64,000 nucleotides of DNA from CAG-791 sp963650385 (GTDB lineage: Bacteria > Bacillota > Clostridia > Lachnospirales > Lachnospiraceae). Below the pieces are notes generated by a model. That model searched no databases. It saw only the letters and a list, made by a program, of their open reading frames with translations, and was not told the origin of the DNA. The stretch is taken from NCBI GenBank assembly GCA_963650385.1, contig CAVJLL010000008.1, positions 8,154 to 72,153 on the forward strand, in the 5' to 3' direction. Position numbers and translations under genes: made by a program. The first letter of the stretch is position 1; each line of letters starts with the position of its first letter. Shown piece after piece: positions 51,569 to 61,839 of the stretch.

Positions 51569-54500
51569 TTAGAAGTCATCCAGCCACTCGTCGTCATCGT
51601 ACGCTGCATCACCATTTGCCCGCTTTCCTCCGGAAGCCTTTCGTCTGCTGCTGCGCAGGCGGTCCTTTTTGCTGCGGCGCTTTTTGCGGAGAACGTGATG
51701 CAGGAAGAGTCCGAATACGGCAGCCGCGCCCACCAGAATGGCTGCCAGCTTCATCAGCATGCTCTGAGACCTTCCTGCAGAAACTGCAAACGTCACATCC
51801 GTTCCTTCCGCCTCAAAGCTGATGTACTGTCCGAATTCCGACGTCTCGGCCTTTACCTTCTCACCGTTCTGAATCAGATAGATGGTCGGGGTTTTCCCCG
51901 TCTCGGAGGCAAGGAACCGAATCTCATGCGTATCCTGTCCGTCCTCCGGCATGGAAACCATCCACCGCTCCGCTTCGCCGGATTCTGCCGCCATATCCGT
52001 GAGGATCAGCGAATCCTCCTGCTGAAAGTTTCCCAGCACCTCAATGACCGGCAGACCGCCGGCACGCTTCTGGTTCGAGGACAGCAGCGTATTCACTCTG
52101 GAATAATCCGCCTCAATCACCTCGTCCGAAGTAATCTTGGCATAATCCGTCCGGCTCCATACGCCGTGGAAGCCGTCCTTCAGCGGAACCTGCGGAATCA
52201 GGTCCTCCGAGATGCTCTCCCCGTACTGGCAGGTGATGGTTTTTACCACTGCATCATCCGCCTTGAAGGTCAGAACCAGTTCCTGGAAGGTATTCGGAAT
52301 ATTCTCCTGGCTAAGGAGCGCTTCGTAGGTCACGCCCTCCGCAATACCCTGGTAGCTGATGCCGTCAATGCCGTACAGTGCTTCCGCATAATAGTAGTTG
52401 TCCGACACCTCATCCGCATCAACGTTCTTGACACGTCCTGCAATGGCTCCGATGTACTGCTTGGCATCCTTAATGTTGACCATGGCAAGGTTGCTGCGGA
52501 CGGTAACGCCGTAGCCGACGATACCGCCGACATACTTGCTGCCCTTTACATCGCATTTGGCGGTATTGTTCCGGACAACACCGACGGAATAGCCGGTGAT
52601 GCCGCCGGCATAGCTTCCGCTGCACTCGAGCGTTCCGTAGCTTGCATTGGAGGCTGCCAGTCCCATTTCCATGTGCCCTGCAATGCCGCCGCCGTAATTG
52701 TTTTTGTTCTTCACCGTTCCGCGGTTGGTGCAGGAGTCCAGAATGCACTTTGCGCGGAACACATAATCCAGCGAGGTATTGCCGGTCTGGTGAATATCGG
52801 TTTCCGGATCCAGATCGTATTCCACGCCGACCATGCCGGTGATGCCGCCGGTATTGGTATCTCCCTCTACCGTCCCGTAATTGGTGCAGGCCGTGACACG
52901 TCCCTGCCAGGTGTCCTCCACATCCTCATCCGATACGTCCTGCAGGGTATCCTCTTTGTCCGTATCCGTCAGATCATCCGCCGCATCCTCCAATGTCCGG
53001 AGAATGGAATCGAACTGAGAGGTGATGGCCCGCAGGTTATCAATTCCCTCATCCGACTCGGAGCTGATGGAATCACTCAGCGACTGCATCTCATTCGAGA
53101 GCTGACTCAGCGACTCATACAGGTTATTGCCGTTGTTGCGCATCGTGTCGCTGACGCCGTTGATCTTCAGATCCAGCGAAGCCAGTGAATTCATCGCATT
53201 GGTCAGATCACCGGAAATCTGCGGATAGTTTTTCAATGTATCTGCAGCGCTCTTGAGAGAATCTGCTACCCCGGAGGTATTCAGTGCATTTTTGCCGTAC
53301 TTGTCGGCAATCTGCAGCATCCCGCTCAGGGACGACTCCTGATCACTGAGGCCCTTTGTGATATTGCTGATCAGCCCGGAAATATCATTTTTCTCCGCCC
53401 ACTGCTCCAAAGCCTTCGAATCCGTCCAGATATCCGCAGACGATTTGTTCAGCTCTGTGATCTGCTTGTTGATATCCTCGTATGCACTCCGGCATGAAGT
53501 GTACTTTTCTCGATAGGCCTGGGCATCCTCATCGCTCAGCTCATACTTTTCCTTGAAATAGCTTTCCAGCTCTTCATCAGACTTGCCGCCAAGCTCTGCA
53601 TTTTCCAGCTCCGGATAGCTCTCCAGGAGCTTCGCCTGCTGCTGTGTCAGGTCCTTGGTCAGATTCTCCAGATCGCCGGCCGAAAAGCTCCCGTCAGCGA
53701 ATTTGTCCGCCGAGCTGTCACTTTCCAGAGAATTCAGGCTGTCCTCTGCCTTGCTGATTTCATTCTGGAAATCGTTCAGCGTATCCTTTGTCTTCTGCAG
53801 ATCTTCTCTTGCGGACCGGGCAGCGTCGTTGTCGTATTTGGAAAGGATTTCATCCATGCCCTGCACAGCCAAGAGCATTTCAGCGTAGCCTTCCCGAATC
53901 TGCTTCAGAGCGCTCCTGACATTTTCCCGCGTCTCCTTCTGCCTGGCGGTACTCATGTCGTCCACGCTCGGTCCCTTCTGCACGGCCTCGGAAAGGGCCT
54001 TTGTCCCGTCCTCCACCTTCTTGGCGCCATCCTTGAACTGCTGGACGTATTGCTCCATGGACTTCCGGTCCTCATCCGAGAGCTTCAGCTTGTCAAGATA
54101 AGCGCTGGTATTGCTCGTCAGAGAGGACATGGAGTTCTCCACCTGATTCATATAATTCGAGACCCTTGATGTAACATCGGAGAATGTGCGCAGCGAGCTC
54201 TGGAGGGTCGAAACGGCATTATTTATCTTATCGGCAGCCCTGTCGTATTCATCCGATCCCTCATCCGCAATTCCCTTGGCCGCATCCTGCGCGATCTTGG
54301 AAAGGCCGTTGATGTTGGTGAGGTGGTTGGTCGTATTGCTGGAATAGCTGTCCGCATTGTTAAGCCCGGCATTCACCAGAGAATTCAGCTCATCCAGCTG
54401 GGAATCGAGCTGATCCAGTGTGCTCTCCGAAAAGCTCACCGACAGGTACGGCTGCATCTGTCCGACAATGCCGCCCACATCCTTGCGTCCGTAGACCTCT

Positions 54501-55516
54501 GCGTTGTTGGTATTGTCCTGCATATAGCCGGAGCTGCGGCCGGCGATGCCGCCCACGTTGTAGCCGACATGCTCATATCCGATCTGCGCATTGTTCGTGC
54601 AGGAGGCAATCACACCGGAGGAAAATCCGGCGATGCCGCCCGTATCCGAATTGATCTCCAGATTCTCAAAATTGGTCAGGTCTCCGCTCGCCAGGATATT
54701 GTCGATGGTCTCCGTCAGCTGATCCAGCGTCATGCTGGTATCCTGGTAGGTGATATTGACATTGATGTCATTGGTGCAGCTCAGGACCGTTCCCTCGTTG
54801 TAGCCGACAATGCCGCCGCAGGCAGAGGTTCCTGTGATGGCACCGGTCCCGTGGCAGCCCGAAATCGTTCCGCTGCGGCCGTTGCGCCCGACAATGCCGC
54901 CGAGCTCGCTTTCTCCGTCGATGCGTCCCTCATAGGAACAGTGCAGCACCTGGCCGTAATTCAGGCCGGCAATGCCGCCGAGCTTGCCCTGGGAACCATT
55001 GGGCGAGATCACGCCCTGCACCTTCAGATTGGAAACGGATCCGGTATTCTGAATCGTTCCGAACACACCGGTCTCGGCAACATCGCCCGTTATGGAAATT
55101 CCGCTGATCGTATGTCCGTTTCCGTCAAAGATGCCGCCGAAGGTTCGAACCGGCTCAAAATCCTCCTTGGAGAAATCCAGATCTGCCTCGAGAACCACGC
55201 TTTTGTTCCGTGACCAGCTGTCGTACCGGCAGTTTCTGGCAAACTCCTGGAATTCCTTTACGTTCTTGATGGTGACGGTCTCATAGCTTTCCGCCGCCGT
55301 GCCGGAGATATCTGCCTTATTGGCATTGGTATCCTCTTCGTCTTCCTCCGTTTCCAGTGTATCGCCCGAAGCAGACTTGATAACGCTCTCGTTGACAAGG
55401 TCCTCCGCCTGCTGCTCCAGGTCTGTAACACTGGAGGCGCAGACCGGGAGCGCTCCGAATGAAGAGGCTGTCAGTGCTGCCGTCATGAGTACAACCGGTA
55501 TTCTTGACTTATTCAT
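51569..55516 (-). CDS. Giant GLUG-repeat / coiled-coil surface protein with C-terminal membrane anchor
   Basis: A 1315-residue exported protein. Order: signal peptide (about 1-28); acidic stretch; beta-solenoid of GLUG repeats (about 120-355, with recurring GGIAG, GGIVG and GCxGxGxITG units); a very long helical coiled-coil region rich in Ser, Asp, Lys and Leu (about 365-860); a second GLUG block (about 875-1040); a beta-rich domain; one membrane helix (about 1250-1272); and a basic then acidic tail ending DDDEWLDDF. The ATG at 55516 follows GGAAGGAGAGGACA and overlaps the RND gene by 8 nt. It may be a cell-surface partner or adhesin for that transporter; the function is not known. Confidence 0.85.
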   Translation of the reverse strand: MNKSRIPVVLMTAALTASSFGALPVCASSVTDLEQQAEDLVNESVIKSASGDTLETEEDEEDTNANKADISGTAAESYETVTIKNVKEFQEFARNCRYDSWSRNKSVVLEADLDFSKEDFEPVRTFGGIFDGNGHTISGISITGDVAETGVFGTIQNTGSVSNLKVQGVISPNGSQGKLGGIAGLNYGQVLHCSYEGRIDGESELGGIVGRNGRSGTISGCHGTGAITGTSACGGIVGYNEGTVLSCTNDINVNITYQDTSMTLDQLTETIDNILASGDLTNFENLEINSDTGGIAGFSSGVIASCTNNAQIGYEHVGYNVGGIAGRSSGYMQDNTNNAEVYGRKDVGGIVGQMQPYLSVSFSESTLDQLDSQLDELNSLVNAGLNNADSYSSNTTNHLTNINGLSKIAQDAAKGIADEGSDEYDRAADKINNAVSTLQSSLRTFSDVTSRVSNYMNQVENSMSSLTSNTSAYLDKLKLSDEDRKSMEQYVQQFKDGAKKVEDGTKALSEAVQKGPSVDDMSTARQKETRENVRSALKQIREGYAEMLLAVQGMDEILSKYDNDAARSAREDLQKTKDTLNDFQNEISKAEDSLNSLESDSSADKFADGSFSAGDLENLTKDLTQQQAKLLESYPELENAELGGKSDEELESYFKEKYELSDEDAQAYREKYTSCRSAYEDINKQITELNKSSADIWTDSKALEQWAEKNDISGLISNITKGLSDQESSLSGMLQIADKYGKNALNTSGVADSLKSAADTLKNYPQISGDLTNAMNSLASLDLKINGVSDTMRNNGNNLYESLSQLSNEMQSLSDSISSESDEGIDNLRAITSQFDSILRTLEDAADDLTDTDKEDTLQDVSDEDVEDTWQGRVTACTNYGTVEGDTNTGGITGMVGVEYDLDPETDIHQTGNTSLDYVFRAKCILDSCTNRGTVKNKNNYGGGIAGHMEMGLAASNASYGTLECSGSYAGGITGYSVGVVRNNTAKCDVKGSKYVGGIVGYGVTVRSNLAMVNIKDAKQYIGAIAGRVKNVDADEVSDNYYYAEALYGIDGISYQGIAEGVTYEALLSQENIPNTFQELVLTFKADDAVVKTITCQYGESISEDLIPQVPLKDGFHGVWSRTDYAKITSDEVIEADYSRVNTLLSSNQKRAGGLPVIEVLGNFQQEDSLILTDMAAESGEAERWMVSMPEDGQDTHEIRFLASETGKTPTIYLIQNGEKVKAETSEFGQYISFEAEGTDVTFAVSAGRSQSMLMKLAAILVGAAAVFGLFLHHVLRKKRRSKKDRLRSSRRKASGGKRANGDAAYDDDEWLDDF

Positions 55517-58130
55517 TGTCCTCTCCTTCCTGCGCGTCATCCGCGTCGTCATCGTAAAACTCTTCCGCCCTCTGCGGATCTTCCTTTGCTTCGTCGTCCT
55601 TCGCGCCGCTCTTTTCCTCTGCGTCCGCATCCACAGGTCCGGGAAGCTTGCCCTGCTCATCGGTTCCGGCCTTCGGATCATTCACCTTGCCGATGCTGCC
55701 GGAGACCACCATGGCCTTTACGTCGCCGCGAACCACTGCGTTCATCGTGCCGATGACAGTTCCGTTGATGGTTCCGCGGATAGCACCGTTGATGACCACC
55801 GTGCCGCTTTCTTCCTTGGTCTTAATGGGCCGCTCAATCTCAAAGGTGGTCTTTGCAATCAGGCCGTCGCCGATCAGAAGGATCTGCGGCAGAACGAACA
55901 TAACCAGGATAACGGAAATCATGGTGCCTCGGCCCAGGCACTGACCGATGCCGGCGATGCAGGCATCGGAGGTCATCTGTCCGATGAATACACCGGCCAG
56001 AATCATCATGGAGCCGGAGGTAATGATGGTCGGGAAGGAGAAGTTCAATGCCTCAATGATGGAGCTCTTCCGATCCTGCATTTTGCGGCATTCCGTATAG
56101 CGGCTGGAAATAACAATGGCGTAGTCGATGTTGGCGCCCATCTGAATGGAGCTGACGATCAGGTATCCCATGAAGAACAGCTTGTCGTGCGTCACCGTCG
56201 GAATACCGAAGTTAATGAAGATAGCGCCCTCGATGACAGCGACCAGCAGCACCGGAAGTCCGGCCGACTTGAAGGTAAAGAGCAGAATCACCAGCACGAA
56301 CAGGATGGAGACCACACTGACGACAACGTTATCGAGCTGGAAGGAATCCCGCAGGTCTCGCTGCGAGGTGCAGTCACCGACAACATAGACCGATTCGCCC
56401 TCATAGTAGGACTGTGCCAGATTATGCATCGTCTCCACAAAATCAAATGCAGCATCGTCCTGCTCCGGCAGCGGAATCGTCATATAGACCAGGATACGAT
56501 CGTAATTCTCGCCCTCCAGCTGCTTTCTTCCGTCGCTGATCTGCTGGTATGCGCTGGTCAGGGTTTCGTTGACGTCGGAATCCAGTGTGACGTATCCCTC
56601 CTCGGACTTCTCGTAGACGAACATCAGCATATCCATGAGAGGAACCTTATAAGAGGAAATGCCGCCGACAATCCGTCCGTATTCCTCCTGGTCTGCCGCA
56701 TAGGTCGTGTACAGGAGCTCCGCCACCTCATAGTCCAGATCCAGGAGCTCCGAAAATGCCCGGGGCGTCAGCTCATCGGTCAGCATATAGTCGTCCATGG
56801 CATTGGTGTTGGCAAGGCCCTGGCAATAATCAACCTCGGTATAGGCCTCCAGATCTGCGATCAGCTTGGCTTCTTTCTTATAATTGCCGCCCGGCACCAC
56901 AATGGCGCAGTAGTTCTCGGAGCCAAAGTTATTCGCAATCAGCTCCTCTGCCTTCTGCTGATCGTTCTGCACCGGCGTATCCAGTGTGGAATAGCCGTAT
57001 ACATAGGGTGTGCTCTGCGAGAGAACGCAGAACACAACGAAAACAACGGCGAAGATGGCCGGCAGAATATGGCGGGACATATAGGCGAACCGGCCAACTG
57101 CACTGATTTTCGGAACAAAGCTCTTGTGCTGTGTCTTCGCCATAGCTCCCGAGAACAGGACCAGAAGGCCCGGCATCAGCGTGAATACAGACAGAAGGCT
57201 TAAGAGAATTGCCTTGATCAGTACAACACCGAGGTCTGCACCGATGCGGTATTGCATGAAGATCATTGCCATCAGACCGGATACCGTGGTCAGGGAGCTG
57301 GAGCAGATTTCCGGAATGGATTTGGACAGCGCCACCACAACGGCATCGTGCACGTCGTAATCCTTCAGCTCTTCCTTGTACCGATTGCAGAAAATAATGG
57401 CGTAGTCGACCGACAATGCCAGCTGCAGAATGGATGATACGGAATTGGAGACGAAGGAAATGGTTCCCAGAAGGAAGTTGGTTCCGGAGTTCAGCAGCAT
57501 GGAAGAGCCGAACGTCAGCAAGAGGACCGGAATCTCGCCGTAGGACTCACTGGTCAGCAGCAGCACGGATACCACAACGACCGCAACCAGGACCATGATC
57601 TTGTTGATCTCTTCCTGGATGATCTCTGCCTGCTGGTTTCCCAGACCGGTCTTTACATAGATGTCATAGTCGGAGAGCTCCGCTTTGACATTCTCCAGAC
57701 TCTCCAGCGCACGGTCATCGTCCTCATCATAGGAAAATGTGATGCTGTAGAGTGCAGAGCCGTTGTTGTAATGCTTCACAAAATCCGTCTGCTCCGCATC
57801 CTCATCGGTAAAGGTGACCTGAGACACGCCGTCCATGTCCTCAATCCGGCTCTGCAGACTCTTGGCATCCTGGTAGGAAATGTTCGCCACCATGATCTTG
57901 GCCGTACCAAAGGTAACAAACTCCTTGTCCATCACCTCCAGGCCCTGCTTGGTCTCTGTCGTCTCCGGAAGGTAATCCGCGAGATCGTTGTTGACCTTTA
58001 CCCAGCTGGCTGAAAACAACGAAAAGATAATTGCTATGATGTAAATCAAAAAGAAAAGCATCCGTTTATCGACGATAAAGGATGCTACCCGCAGCATCGC
58101 AGAATTCCCTGCGCTTTTCTTCTCTTCCAT
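55509..58130 (-). CDS. RND/MMPL-family membrane transporter with bactofilin-like tail
   Basis: An 873-residue protein with 12 predicted helices in two halves, each with an extracytoplasmic loop, as in MMPL/RND transporters. The conserved helix-4-like segments LALSVDYAIIFCNRY and MGANIDYAIVISSRY carry the Asp-Tyr pair needed for proton coupling. The cytoplasmic C-terminus is unusual: residues about 773-813 are a run of short Gly-rich beta repeats (INGAIRGTINGTVIG... VRGDVKAMVVSGSIG) like a bactofilin coil, then a long acidic tail. ATG at 58130 follows GAGGAGGAGAA. The downstream GLUG gene overlaps its 3' end, so the two likely form one machine that exports a lipid or wall polymer. Confidence 0.87.
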   Translation of the reverse strand: MEEKKSAGNSAMLRVASFIVDKRMLFFLIYIIAIIFSLFSASWVKVNNDLADYLPETTETKQGLEVMDKEFVTFGTAKIMVANISYQDAKSLQSRIEDMDGVSQVTFTDEDAEQTDFVKHYNNGSALYSITFSYDEDDDRALESLENVKAELSDYDIYVKTGLGNQQAEIIQEEINKIMVLVAVVVVSVLLLTSESYGEIPVLLLTFGSSMLLNSGTNFLLGTISFVSNSVSSILQLALSVDYAIIFCNRYKEELKDYDVHDAVVVALSKSIPEICSSSLTTVSGLMAMIFMQYRIGADLGVVLIKAILLSLLSVFTLMPGLLVLFSGAMAKTQHKSFVPKISAVGRFAYMSRHILPAIFAVVFVVFCVLSQSTPYVYGYSTLDTPVQNDQQKAEELIANNFGSENYCAIVVPGGNYKKEAKLIADLEAYTEVDYCQGLANTNAMDDYMLTDELTPRAFSELLDLDYEVAELLYTTYAADQEEYGRIVGGISSYKVPLMDMLMFVYEKSEEGYVTLDSDVNETLTSAYQQISDGRKQLEGENYDRILVYMTIPLPEQDDAAFDFVETMHNLAQSYYEGESVYVVGDCTSQRDLRDSFQLDNVVVSVVSILFVLVILLFTFKSAGLPVLLVAVIEGAIFINFGIPTVTHDKLFFMGYLIVSSIQMGANIDYAIVISSRYTECRKMQDRKSSIIEALNFSFPTIITSGSMMILAGVFIGQMTSDACIAGIGQCLGRGTMISVILVMFVLPQILLIGDGLIAKTTFEIERPIKTKEESGTVVINGAIRGTINGTVIGTMNAVVRGDVKAMVVSGSIGKVNDPKAGTDEQGKLPGPVDADAEEKSGAKDDEAKEDPQRAEEFYDDDADDAQEGEDNE

Positions 58131-58221
58131 TTCTCCTCCTCTGCTGCCTGCACAATCATTCCGGCAGGTCTGCGGTTCCGTTCAGGTTCGCAAATACTGA
58201 CCGGCGGTCATAACACATGAA

Positions 58222-58249
58222 AGAATAGCATTTATTTCGGTTTATGCAA
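58222..58249 (-). promoter_or_regulatory. Candidate promoter of the RND-GLUG operon
   Basis: Minus strand TTGCAT (58244-58249), 16-nt spacer, TGCTATTCT extended -10 (TATTCT at 58222-58227). Confidence 0.5.
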
Positions 58250-58251
58250 GT

Positions 58252-58289
58252 AAAAAAAGTATAACCGCCGGCAATTTTCGCCGGCGGTT
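58252..58289 (-). terminator. Terminator of the LCP gene
   Basis: Minus strand AACCGCCGGC pairs with GCCGGCGGTT across GAAAATT, then ATAC and TTTTTTT (plus 58252-58258). Confidence 0.8.
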
Positions 58290-58313
58290 CCTTCTCCCAT
58301 TGTAATGATTCCG

Positions 58314-60389
58314 TTATTGTCCTGCAGCCGAGCCTGCCGGTGCGGACGTTTCCGCAGCGGCTCCGTCCGCCGTCCCCGTCCCTGCAGCAGCGTCCTGCGC
58401 AGTAACCTCGGTCGACACAGTGCCGTTCTCCACATGCGCCGTCGCGGTTGTCCCGCTCTCCGAATCACTGACGGTCACCGTAGCAGCGCCGGTTGCCGTG
58501 TTGGCAGCAACCGCCGTTCTTTTTCCGGTAGCTGCATTGTAATAGGTAATTGTCACCACACCTGTTGCCGGGTCGGTTGAGGTCGATTCCACCACACCCA
58601 GATCCGATGCCGATGCACCTGCCGCCGAAGTGTCTGCGGCTGTTCCCTCACCGGTCTCCGATACGGCTGTCTCTCCTGCAGCAGATTCCTGCACTGCATC
58701 CTCTGCAATGCCTGCATCACCGCCTGCGGCGGCTGCCGGGTCTGTGATTGTCTGCGCGGTGCTCCCGGATGCTGCCGAGCCGGAGCCAACAAGGGACGGC
58801 TTGGATTTTCCGGTAGTCTGCACATAGGTGCTCTTTCCGACCACCGCTTCCGCATCTTCATAGTTCTGCTTATACGACTCGGAATTCTTGTAGGAATACG
58901 TGCTGGAATCCGTGGATTCGTATTTCTCCGTCAGCTCCTGCGCCGTCGTCTCTCCGTACAGGAAGCTCTGCAGCTCCTGCGAATTGGTCTCGAAATCCAG
59001 TGCCAGAACCTTGCGGCTGCACATGCCGTCCATCAGTCCATAGGTGTGCTTGAGCGGGAAGGTAATGGTGTCATAGTCCATATTGACAAAGGTTTCCGCT
59101 TCCGGCAGGAGGCTCGCGATGTCCGCCTCGGTCAGATTCGTCTGAATCAGGGGCAGCACATTGTTCAGCAGCTGATCCAGCTCCGTGATGGAGAGCTTCT
59201 TTAAATTCTGCACCGCCGCCAGAATGACCTTCCGCTGCCGCTCCACGCGGTGCCAGTCATCGTCAATGGCGCGAAGCCGCGCATAACACATAGCCGTTGC
59301 GCCGTTTAAGTGATTAACGCCGGGCACCAGATCCTGCTGCACAATGTTCTCTACATGCATTCCCTTGATATTGCCGGCCGTGAAGGTTCCCTCCGGGTGG
59401 TTGATGTTGTTGCATTCCGCCTCCGTCATATCAATGTCCACGCCGCCGACGGAATCCACCAGCTCCATAAAGGTATGGATATTCACGCGAATGTAGCGGG
59501 TGACGTCAATTTTGAAGTTCTCGCGGACCACCTGCGTCATCATGCGCGGTCCGCCGTACCAGAACATGTGTGTGAGCCAATCCCACTGACCCTCATACTC
59601 TCCGTAGGGAATCTTCACACCGATGGCCCGCTCAAAGCTCACCAGGTGAATCTGATTGGTTTCCCGGTTGATGGACAGCAGAATGCAGGTATCGCCTCTT
59701 GCATTGTCGTTGAACTCTGTTGTCCGGTCATCCGTGCCGATCAGCAGGATGTTGAAGACGCTCTGGTCGGATTCCACCTCGCCGGTCGCCTCAATGGCGT
59801 CGGTGTCCTCCAACTGCCCGGAATCCTGTCTGGACTGCAGCTCGTCATTCTCCAGCTGATCCTGCGTATCGCCCTCTGCCGAGACCTCACTGCTCGAGAA
59901 GTCGCCGTCGCTGATCTGCATGAGCCGGTATTTGCTGTGAAAATATCCATAACCAGCCAGTCCCAGCACCAGAACCGCAGCCAATATCCACGCGAGCACC
60001 TGCTGCCAGAGCTTCCAGCCGCGGAACTTCTTCCACAACTCGGTGAGCTTTTCTCCGATCGCGGCAAGAATGGCCTGAAGCTTTTGAAGATAGCTTTCCT
60101 TTCCGTCAGCCTTCTCCTCCGACTTCTCCCAGCCAAGCGTAACCTCGTCCTCAGCCGCCTCGCTTTGATCCTCCGGGGCTTCTGCTGCGTCCGCAGCACT
60201 GCTCTGTTCCTCAGAGGACGATTCCTGCGCTGCAGATTCTTCGGATATCTCCTTCTGCACATCCTGTGCACCGGTCTCTTCTGCGGACTCTTCCTGCACG
60301 GCAGCGGATTCTGCAGGCTTCCTTGAACCTGCCTGTACCGGTTTCCTGTTGACCTGCGTCTTCTGGCGCTTTTTCTTCTTTCTGGACAC
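58314..60389 (-). CDS. LytR-CpsA-Psr (LCP) family protein
   Basis: Envelope enzyme family that attaches wall teichoic acids or capsular polymers to peptidoglycan. The 691 residues comprise a long acidic, Glu/Ser-rich cytoplasmic N-terminus (about 1-125), one membrane helix (about 130-150), the LCP domain (about 210-375; FNILLIGTDDR, ARGDTCILLSI, VGGVDIDM, YARLRAIDDDWHRVERQRKV) and a low-complexity Ala/Thr/Gly/Ser tail (about 510-691). Key Arg and Asp residues that bind the lipid pyrophosphate are present. The start is GTG at 60389, with AGAAGGTAATATAAA before it. It is monocistronic, with its own terminator. Confidence 0.9.
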   Translation of the reverse strand: MSRKKKKRQKTQVNRKPVQAGSRKPAESAAVQEESAEETGAQDVQKEISEESAAQESSSEEQSSAADAAEAPEDQSEAAEDEVTLGWEKSEEKADGKESYLQKLQAILAAIGEKLTELWKKFRGWKLWQQVLAWILAAVLVLGLAGYGYFHSKYRLMQISDGDFSSSEVSAEGDTQDQLENDELQSRQDSGQLEDTDAIEATGEVESDQSVFNILLIGTDDRTTEFNDNARGDTCILLSINRETNQIHLVSFERAIGVKIPYGEYEGQWDWLTHMFWYGGPRMMTQVVRENFKIDVTRYIRVNIHTFMELVDSVGGVDIDMTEAECNNINHPEGTFTAGNIKGMHVENIVQQDLVPGVNHLNGATAMCYARLRAIDDDWHRVERQRKVILAAVQNLKKLSITELDQLLNNVLPLIQTNLTEADIASLLPEAETFVNMDYDTITFPLKHTYGLMDGMCSRKVLALDFETNSQELQSFLYGETTAQELTEKYESTDSSTYSYKNSESYKQNYEDAEAVVGKSTYVQTTGKSKPSLVGSGSAASGSTAQTITDPAAAAGGDAGIAEDAVQESAAGETAVSETGEGTAADTSAAGASASDLGVVESTSTDPATGVVTITYYNAATGKRTAVAANTATGAATVTVSDSESGTTATAHVENGTVSTEVTAQDAAAGTGTADGAAAETSAPAGSAAGQ

Positions 60390-60434
60390 TTTATATTACC
60401 TTCTTACTTATATGAAATGGTGTTTTGACGACTC

Positions 60435-60464
60435 ATTCTATCGCAACCGCACGCTTTCCGTCCA
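60435..60464 (-). promoter_or_regulatory. Candidate promoter of the LCP gene
   Basis: Minus strand TGGACG (60459-60464), 18-nt spacer, TAGAAT (60435-60440). Confidence 0.45.
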
Positions 60465-60484
60465 GTGATGCTAGGCGGAGAGCA

Positions 60485-61816
60485 TCATATGAACAGCTTC
60501 ATCACCCAGTCCGGCACCCCCGAGGTGTCCGGATCCTCATCCTTCACAAAAACAAAGGCCGTATCGTACCCCGTCGGCTTTGAGGGATAAATCCCCTTTC
60601 CGTCCGTAAAGTACATCAGCCCCTTCGGCTTTTCGATGCGCTTCTCCTCCTGCAGCTGCTCCACATACGCAAAGGCCGGCCGGAAATCCGTTCCGAAGCC
60701 CCCCTTCAGGCAGAAGTGCCCGGCATAGTCCTTCATCTGCTCCAGACTGTGAATCTCGATGTCGTTCTGCACCCGGTCATCGCACTCAATGATGTGAATC
60801 TGCACCCGCTTAAAAAAGTGATCGCCCCCCAGCAGCATCGAAGCCGTTTCATTCAGAAACTCCTGCACAAGGAACTCCTGACAGGAGGCCGAGGTATCCA
60901 GCACGATGATCAGCTGATCCACCTTAGCCGCCTCCCGGTATTCGTTCTCCTCGATCAGCGGCATATTGCCGTACATTTCCATCCCCAGATGATAAAAGCC
61001 GTAGTCAAAGGAGTCCATATCAATGCCGGATTCCTCACGCACTACCATGAACCGGGACAGAAACTCCCGGTAATCCGTCTTTCTGGAGCAGTCACCGGAT
61101 AAAAACCGCGTAAACTCGCCGGTTTTCGCACTGGCCTCCCGCCCCATGGTAAGCTCCAGGCGCACCTTACCGGCAAGCTTTCTCCACTCCTCCTCCGTAA
61201 GCCGCTTCACCGCGATCAGGGGCATGGATGAGGCCGGCGTTTCCGGCAGCTGCGCCGGATTCCGGTTTCCGTCCTCATCCATGCGCTCCCAGAAGCTGTG
61301 ATCATCCATCGCAAACTCCTGCTCCAGACGCGCCTCCCTCGGATAGTCCCGTTCCTCCTTCATAAAGCTGTGATACAGGCGCTGCGCACTCAATGTTCCT
61401 GCCTGCGCGCGAAGCTCCTCATACCAGGCACTGCGTTTTTCCGTGAGCGGTCTTGCAATCACCGGAATATCCATGGAATCAATGACCGATTCCACGGCAA
61501 TATCGCAGCAAAGGTCCCACAGCTCTGCATCCTCTCGCTGTCCGGCGCCGTACATATGCCGGAAAATGCAGTGCAGCACCATGTGAAGATACACGCGCCG
61601 AAGCCAATAGGGGTCTTCAATGTAATGCGTCATCAGACACTTTGGATTAAAGCGTATATAGGAAGCATCCGTTCCGACACCGGTTGTGGAAAGGTCCATT
61701 GTAAGGGACAGGCTTCCCAGTGCCGGTCCCAAAAAGCGCATTCCCAGATACAGCTCGGTTCTGGTTTCCTCCAGTATTCTCTCGCCGATGCTGCACAGCT
61801 CCTCCCGATAGCTCAT
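60485..61816 (-). CDS. DUF2201 / VWA-like protein with metallopeptidase-like N-terminus
   Basis: A 443-residue protein with an N-terminal putative metallopeptidase domain; HMVLHCIFRH gives a His-rich site but lacks the usual catalytic Glu of HExxH. The C-terminal VWA-like domain (about 310-440) has a MIDAS-like LIIVLDTSASC and MYFTDGKGIYP. Such proteins are usually partnered with a MoxR-type AAA ATPase in assembly or quality control; the ATPase is not visible here. The start at 61816 (MSYREE) follows GGGAGAGTACAGAT; a GTG at 61846 would overlap the previous gene. The short gap to the LRR gene suggests an operon. Confidence 0.8.
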   Translation of the reverse strand: MSYREELCSIGERILEETRTELYLGMRFLGPALGSLSLTMDLSTTGVGTDASYIRFNPKCLMTHYIEDPYWLRRVYLHMVLHCIFRHMYGAGQREDAELWDLCCDIAVESVIDSMDIPVIARPLTEKRSAWYEELRAQAGTLSAQRLYHSFMKEERDYPREARLEQEFAMDDHSFWERMDEDGNRNPAQLPETPASSMPLIAVKRLTEEEWRKLAGKVRLELTMGREASAKTGEFTRFLSGDCSRKTDYREFLSRFMVVREESGIDMDSFDYGFYHLGMEMYGNMPLIEENEYREAAKVDQLIIVLDTSASCQEFLVQEFLNETASMLLGGDHFFKRVQIHIIECDDRVQNDIEIHSLEQMKDYAGHFCLKGGFGTDFRPAFAYVEQLQEEKRIEKPKGLMYFTDGKGIYPSKPTGYDTAFVFVKDEDPDTSGVPDWVMKLFI

Positions 61817-61839
61817 ATCTGTACTCTCCCGGTGTCCGT

